Both the position numbers and the translations under genes were made by a program. Shown piece by piece: positions 61,519-64,000 of a DNA stretch of 64,000 nt. The stretch lies in the NCBI RefSeq assembly GCF_041358175.1, contig NZ_JBGKBE010000002.1, positions 186,001-250,000 of the forward strand, in the 5' to 3' direction. This DNA comes from Muriicola sp041358175 (GTDB lineage Bacteria; Bacteroidota; Bacteroidia; Flavobacteriales; Flavobacteriaceae). Numbering within the stretch: position 1 is the first letter of the stretch; the number at the start of each line of letters is the position of its first letter. The notes beneath the pieces are model-generated. The model searched no databases and had not been told where the DNA came from. It saw only the letters and a program-made list of their open reading frames with translations.

Positions 61519-63891
61519 ATGCAGACAGACATTAACATAGGGACAAGAAAGCGGGATTTGCGTGATTTTATCAGGCTCATCCTGGCATTTTTCCTGTGCT
61601 TATGTCTCTTGTCTCTTTATCAGAATACGCGATTATACTGGGCAGGAGTGCTTGATGGGGTCATCAACAAAAGCTTTCTGCTTCTGGTGGTACATCACCT
61701 GGGTTTTACCTCCCTTGCAGCTCTGTTCCTGGTCTTCCTTTATAAATTTCTCGAACATTTTAAATCCAATCTGGGATTTAAGACAGTGGTTGTGCTATTA
61801 GTACTGGGGCTGGGTGTAGAGGGGTTGCTTACAAAATACTATGTGGATAACTATGAAATTTTAGGTGCCGGCTTTACAGAACAACTAAGGAGAAACAATG
61901 GACTTTCCTTATTCTACTATTCCCCTGTATTTCTTTTTACCGCAGTGGTTTCTATGTATTTGTTTTACCGGGCAACTACTAATATTTATGACCTGATCAG
62001 CAGGATGTATCCATTTACAATTATTCTCTTCAGTCTTTTCCTGGCAACTCTCATCACAAGGAAAAATCCGGTGAACGAAAACAAAACTCAACACCTGATA
62101 TACCACACTGCGGAGGAGTCATTCGATTTCAATAAATACGAAGGACAGGAAGAATACCCCTTGTTAAAACCCTTTAAGCCAACATCTGAGCTGGCCGATT
62201 ATTTCCAGTATAAAGAACAGCCGCCTAATCTGGTCTTTATAGTTATGGACGGGGTCGGATCGGATTTTGTGGGGGAAAAAGCGACGTATAAAGCCTTTAT
62301 GCCTTATTTAAATGGATTAATCAATAAATCATTGTACTGGCCTCATAATCTGAGTAATACGGGAGAATCAACTGCGAGTATTCCATCAATTATCGGATCA
62401 CTTCCCTTCGGAGAGGAAGGATTCACCAATATAGACGAAAAGACAAACCAGTATACGTTGATCGACCTGCTCAATGACAACGAATTCCATACTTCTTTCC
62501 ACTTCGGGGGAAATGCTTCTTTAAACAATCTGGGAAAATTTCTCTACGAAGAAGAGATAGATTACCTGTCGGATCGAAAAGCATTTGGTCCTCAGTACAA
62601 ACAGCAGGAATCGGATGCAGCGGGAATCTCCCTGGGGTATCACGATTCGGATTTATATGGCAAATGGCTTGATGACTTCCAAAGCACAGATGGCCCCAGA
62701 ATAGATATTTTCCTTACTCAAAGTACCAGAAATCCATTTCATATACCGAATGAAGACAAATACAAAGAAAGGGTAGAGGAAATTCTGGCCTCTGAGCAAA
62801 TTGAGGGTCGTGACAGACGACTCATAGAAAAGAACAGAGAGATCTTTGCCAGTCTGTTGTTTGCAGATAAAGCAATCGGTGATTTTATTGAGGGTTATAA
62901 ACGGAAATCAGAATTTTACAACACTGTATTTATTATTACCGGCAGTCACAATTTGAGGGACCTGCCACAGTCGGATTATCTGGACCGTTACAGAGTTCCA
63001 TTGCTAATGTATAGTCCGATGTTAAAATCACCAAAAAGAATAGGGTCGTTGGTCTCACATGCCGATGTTTTACCAGAGTTGGCCGGACTCTTAAATGCTA
63101 CGCACAATTTTAAAATACCTGAGGAGGTCGCCTGGCTGGGAGAAGGCCTGGTTCACAAGGGATTTATAAAGGAAGAAAAGGCCATTCCGCTTTACAGGCA
63201 TCGGAAAAATATACAGGAATTTATAAAAGGCAATCTGTTTATATCCGGAAACTCATTGTATGAGATTGGAGCAAATCTTAGCTTGTTCGATCCGAAGTCG
63301 TCAGAGAAAAAAGAGGAAATCAAAAATTCCTTCCGGGAATTCAAGGCTATCAACACCTATGTGACTCAGAAAAATAAATTGATGCCCGGCAACGAGTTAG
63401 AAGGAAAAACGACCTCAAAAGACAGTAAATCAGACCTGGTATGGATTAATAGTGTGTTTAATAGTGATGACTACGATAATGCTTATAAAACGGCCAGAGA
63501 TCTGGCCATTGCTGGGGAGAGGGAACGTGCCCTCCTCCTTTGTGACCATATCCTGAAAGAGGTCCCGGGACATGCCGATACCGAAGTCCTTAAAGGTCGT
63601 ATTTACGCCTGGAACAAAGAGTATTCCCGGGCAGCCATCATACTTGAAAAAACGATCAAAAAATACCCGGTGTATGCAGATGCGTATTCGGCATTGCTGG
63701 ATGTGTATTTCTGGTCAGATACTAACTATAAAGTAGCCGAGCTGAAGAAATTAATCAGGAAACACAGAATTGGCAATGAGGAGCTAAGTGATAAAATTAA
63801 GAGGGCTGAAGATAAGATGAAGCAGGATCAAACCCTGTTTAGCAGTGAGAATCTGGGATACCTGAACTTTGAAGAAGACGGATATGAATAG
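61519..63891 (+). CDS. Membrane sulfatase-fold protein with TPR-like tail
   Basis: A 790-residue protein with five to six N-terminal membrane segments (to about 190), a sulfatase/LtaS-like domain (about 235-545), and a C-terminal region (about 650-765) with TPR-like helical pairs. The fold is visible from VFIVMDGVGSD (D244), GESTASIPSIIGSLP (T285 in the nucleophile position), ITGSHNL and the RVPLLMYSPM ... SHADVLPEL ending. The usual metal-site Asp-His-Gly is Ser476-His477-Asn, and the usual substrate His is Arg404 in TQSTRNPF. So catalysis of the classical kind is doubtful. It overlaps the next gene by 8 bases. Confidence 0.85.
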   Translation: MQTDINIGTRKRDLRDFIRLILAFFLCLCLLSLYQNTRLYWAGVLDGVINKSFLLLVVHHLGFTSLAALFLVFLYKFLEHFKSNLGFKTVVVLLVLGLGVEGLLTKYYVDNYEILGAGFTEQLRRNNGLSLFYYSPVFLFTAVVSMYLFYRATTNIYDLISRMYPFTIILFSLFLATLITRKNPVNENKTQHLIYHTAEESFDFNKYEGQEEYPLLKPFKPTSELADYFQYKEQPPNLVFIVMDGVGSDFVGEKATYKAFMPYLNGLINKSLYWPHNLSNTGESTASIPSIIGSLPFGEEGFTNIDEKTNQYTLIDLLNDNEFHTSFHFGGNASLNNLGKFLYEEEIDYLSDRKAFGPQYKQQESDAAGISLGYHDSDLYGKWLDDFQSTDGPRIDIFLTQSTRNPFHIPNEDKYKERVEEILASEQIEGRDRRLIEKNREIFASLLFADKAIGDFIEGYKRKSEFYNTVFIITGSHNLRDLPQSDYLDRYRVPLLMYSPMLKSPKRIGSLVSHADVLPELAGLLNATHNFKIPEEVAWLGEGLVHKGFIKEEKAIPLYRHRKNIQEFIKGNLFISGNSLYEIGANLSLFDPKSSEKKEEIKNSFREFKAINTYVTQKNKLMPGNELEGKTTSKDSKSDLVWINSVFNSDDYDNAYKTARDLAIAGERERALLLCDHILKEVPGHADTEVLKGRIYAWNKEYSRAAIILEKTIKKYPVYADAYSALLDVYFWSDTNYKVAELKKLIRKHRIGNEELSDKIKRAEDKMKQDQTLFSSENLGYLNFEEDGYE

Positions 63892-64000
63892 GGGAATCAT
63901 ACATACGATAGTTGGATGTCTAGGAATTGTTTTCTTTGGGTTGATTCCGAAAGAGGCTATGGCCCAGGAACTGGCGTATAACGGGGATCCGGATATTTCC
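63884..64000 (+). CDS. Exported protein, probably YaiO-like TPR/beta-barrel (partial)
   Basis: The first 39 residues are visible and the gene runs off the window. They form a signal peptide (hydrophobic to residue 20, cleavage likely after AMA at 27) and the start of a mature region, QELAYNGDPDIS. I recall this kind of start from YaiO-family outer membrane proteins, which combine TPR repeats with a beta-barrel. In E. coli yaiO neighbours a GT2 gene, yaiP. The identity is inferred from this short segment and the neighbours, so it is tentative. Confidence 0.5.
   Translation, partial: MNRGIIHTIVGCLGIVFFGLIPKEAMAQELAYNGDPDIS

Noticed and set aside
1..64000. tRNA, rRNA, CRISPR array or insertion sequence
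   Set aside because: I found no cloverleaf, no regular spacer-repeat array, no transposase and no terminal inverted repeats in the intergenic regions.

Overview
The window reads as a chromosomal segment of a member of the Bacteroidota, most likely a marine-type Flavobacteriaceae. The evidence is a fused lpxC/fabZ gene, the type IX secretion regulator PorX (a receiver plus PglZ protein known from Bacteroidota), many promoters with the Bacteroidota -7 box TAnnTTTG, weak ribosome binding sites, short Flavobacteriia-type hypothetical genes, and moderate G+C content. Coding density is high. No stretch longer than about 275 bases lacks a gene, and I see no rRNA, tRNA, CRISPR array, insertion sequence or prophage block.

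Layout. 1-7.2 kb: small hypotheticals, an XRE regulator/lipoprotein/TerC group, an M14 carboxypeptidase behind a cluster of operator-like repeats, an Lrp/AsnC regulator, a DinB-like protein, aroB and proline dehydrogenase. 7.3-12.3 kb: a membrane-anchored AraC regulator, then a lipoprotein / radical SAM / fatty-acid-hydroxylase-type cassette with overlapping or abutting genes. 12.3-20.6 kb: alanine dehydrogenase, tsaE, porX and an HD phosphohydrolase, interrupted by two related multi-pass membrane proteins, a 45-residue lipoprotein and two small regulators. 20.6-30 kb: lipid A genes (lpxD, lpxC/fabZ, lpxA, a second lpxD-like gene) with efp, then sucD, fabG, a VWA-like membrane protein and a prohibitin-like protein.

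30-37.9 kb: a complete histidine operon, hisG-D-C-B-H-A-(DinB)-F-IE. A His-codon leader peptide and an intrinsic terminator precede it and together look like a classical attenuator. 37.9-41.5 kb: a DUF1853 protein and a VWA/AAA+ (MoxR-type) pair. 41.5-55.7 kb: membrane proteins, truA, corA, two tandem alpha/beta hydrolases, a dps/mscS/secreted-protein/lipoprotein stress-like group, cysE-cysM, a DUF2461 protein, a deoxyribonucleotidase, a thioesterase and an M19 dipeptidase.

55.7-64 kb is the most interesting part. A soluble hybrid histidine kinase with its own HPt domain, a single-domain response regulator, a membrane-anchored HEAT-repeat protein, a processive-type GT2 glycosyltransferase, a membrane sulfatase-fold protein with a TPR-like tail, and the start of an exported protein (probably a YaiO-like TPR/beta-barrel) are packed with gaps of 18 bases or less. 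I infer a synthase-dependent exopolysaccharide or surface glycan system with built-in phosphorelay control. The sulfatase-fold protein lacks residues normally needed for catalysis, so it may be a structural or regulatory subunit. The window ends inside the last gene.
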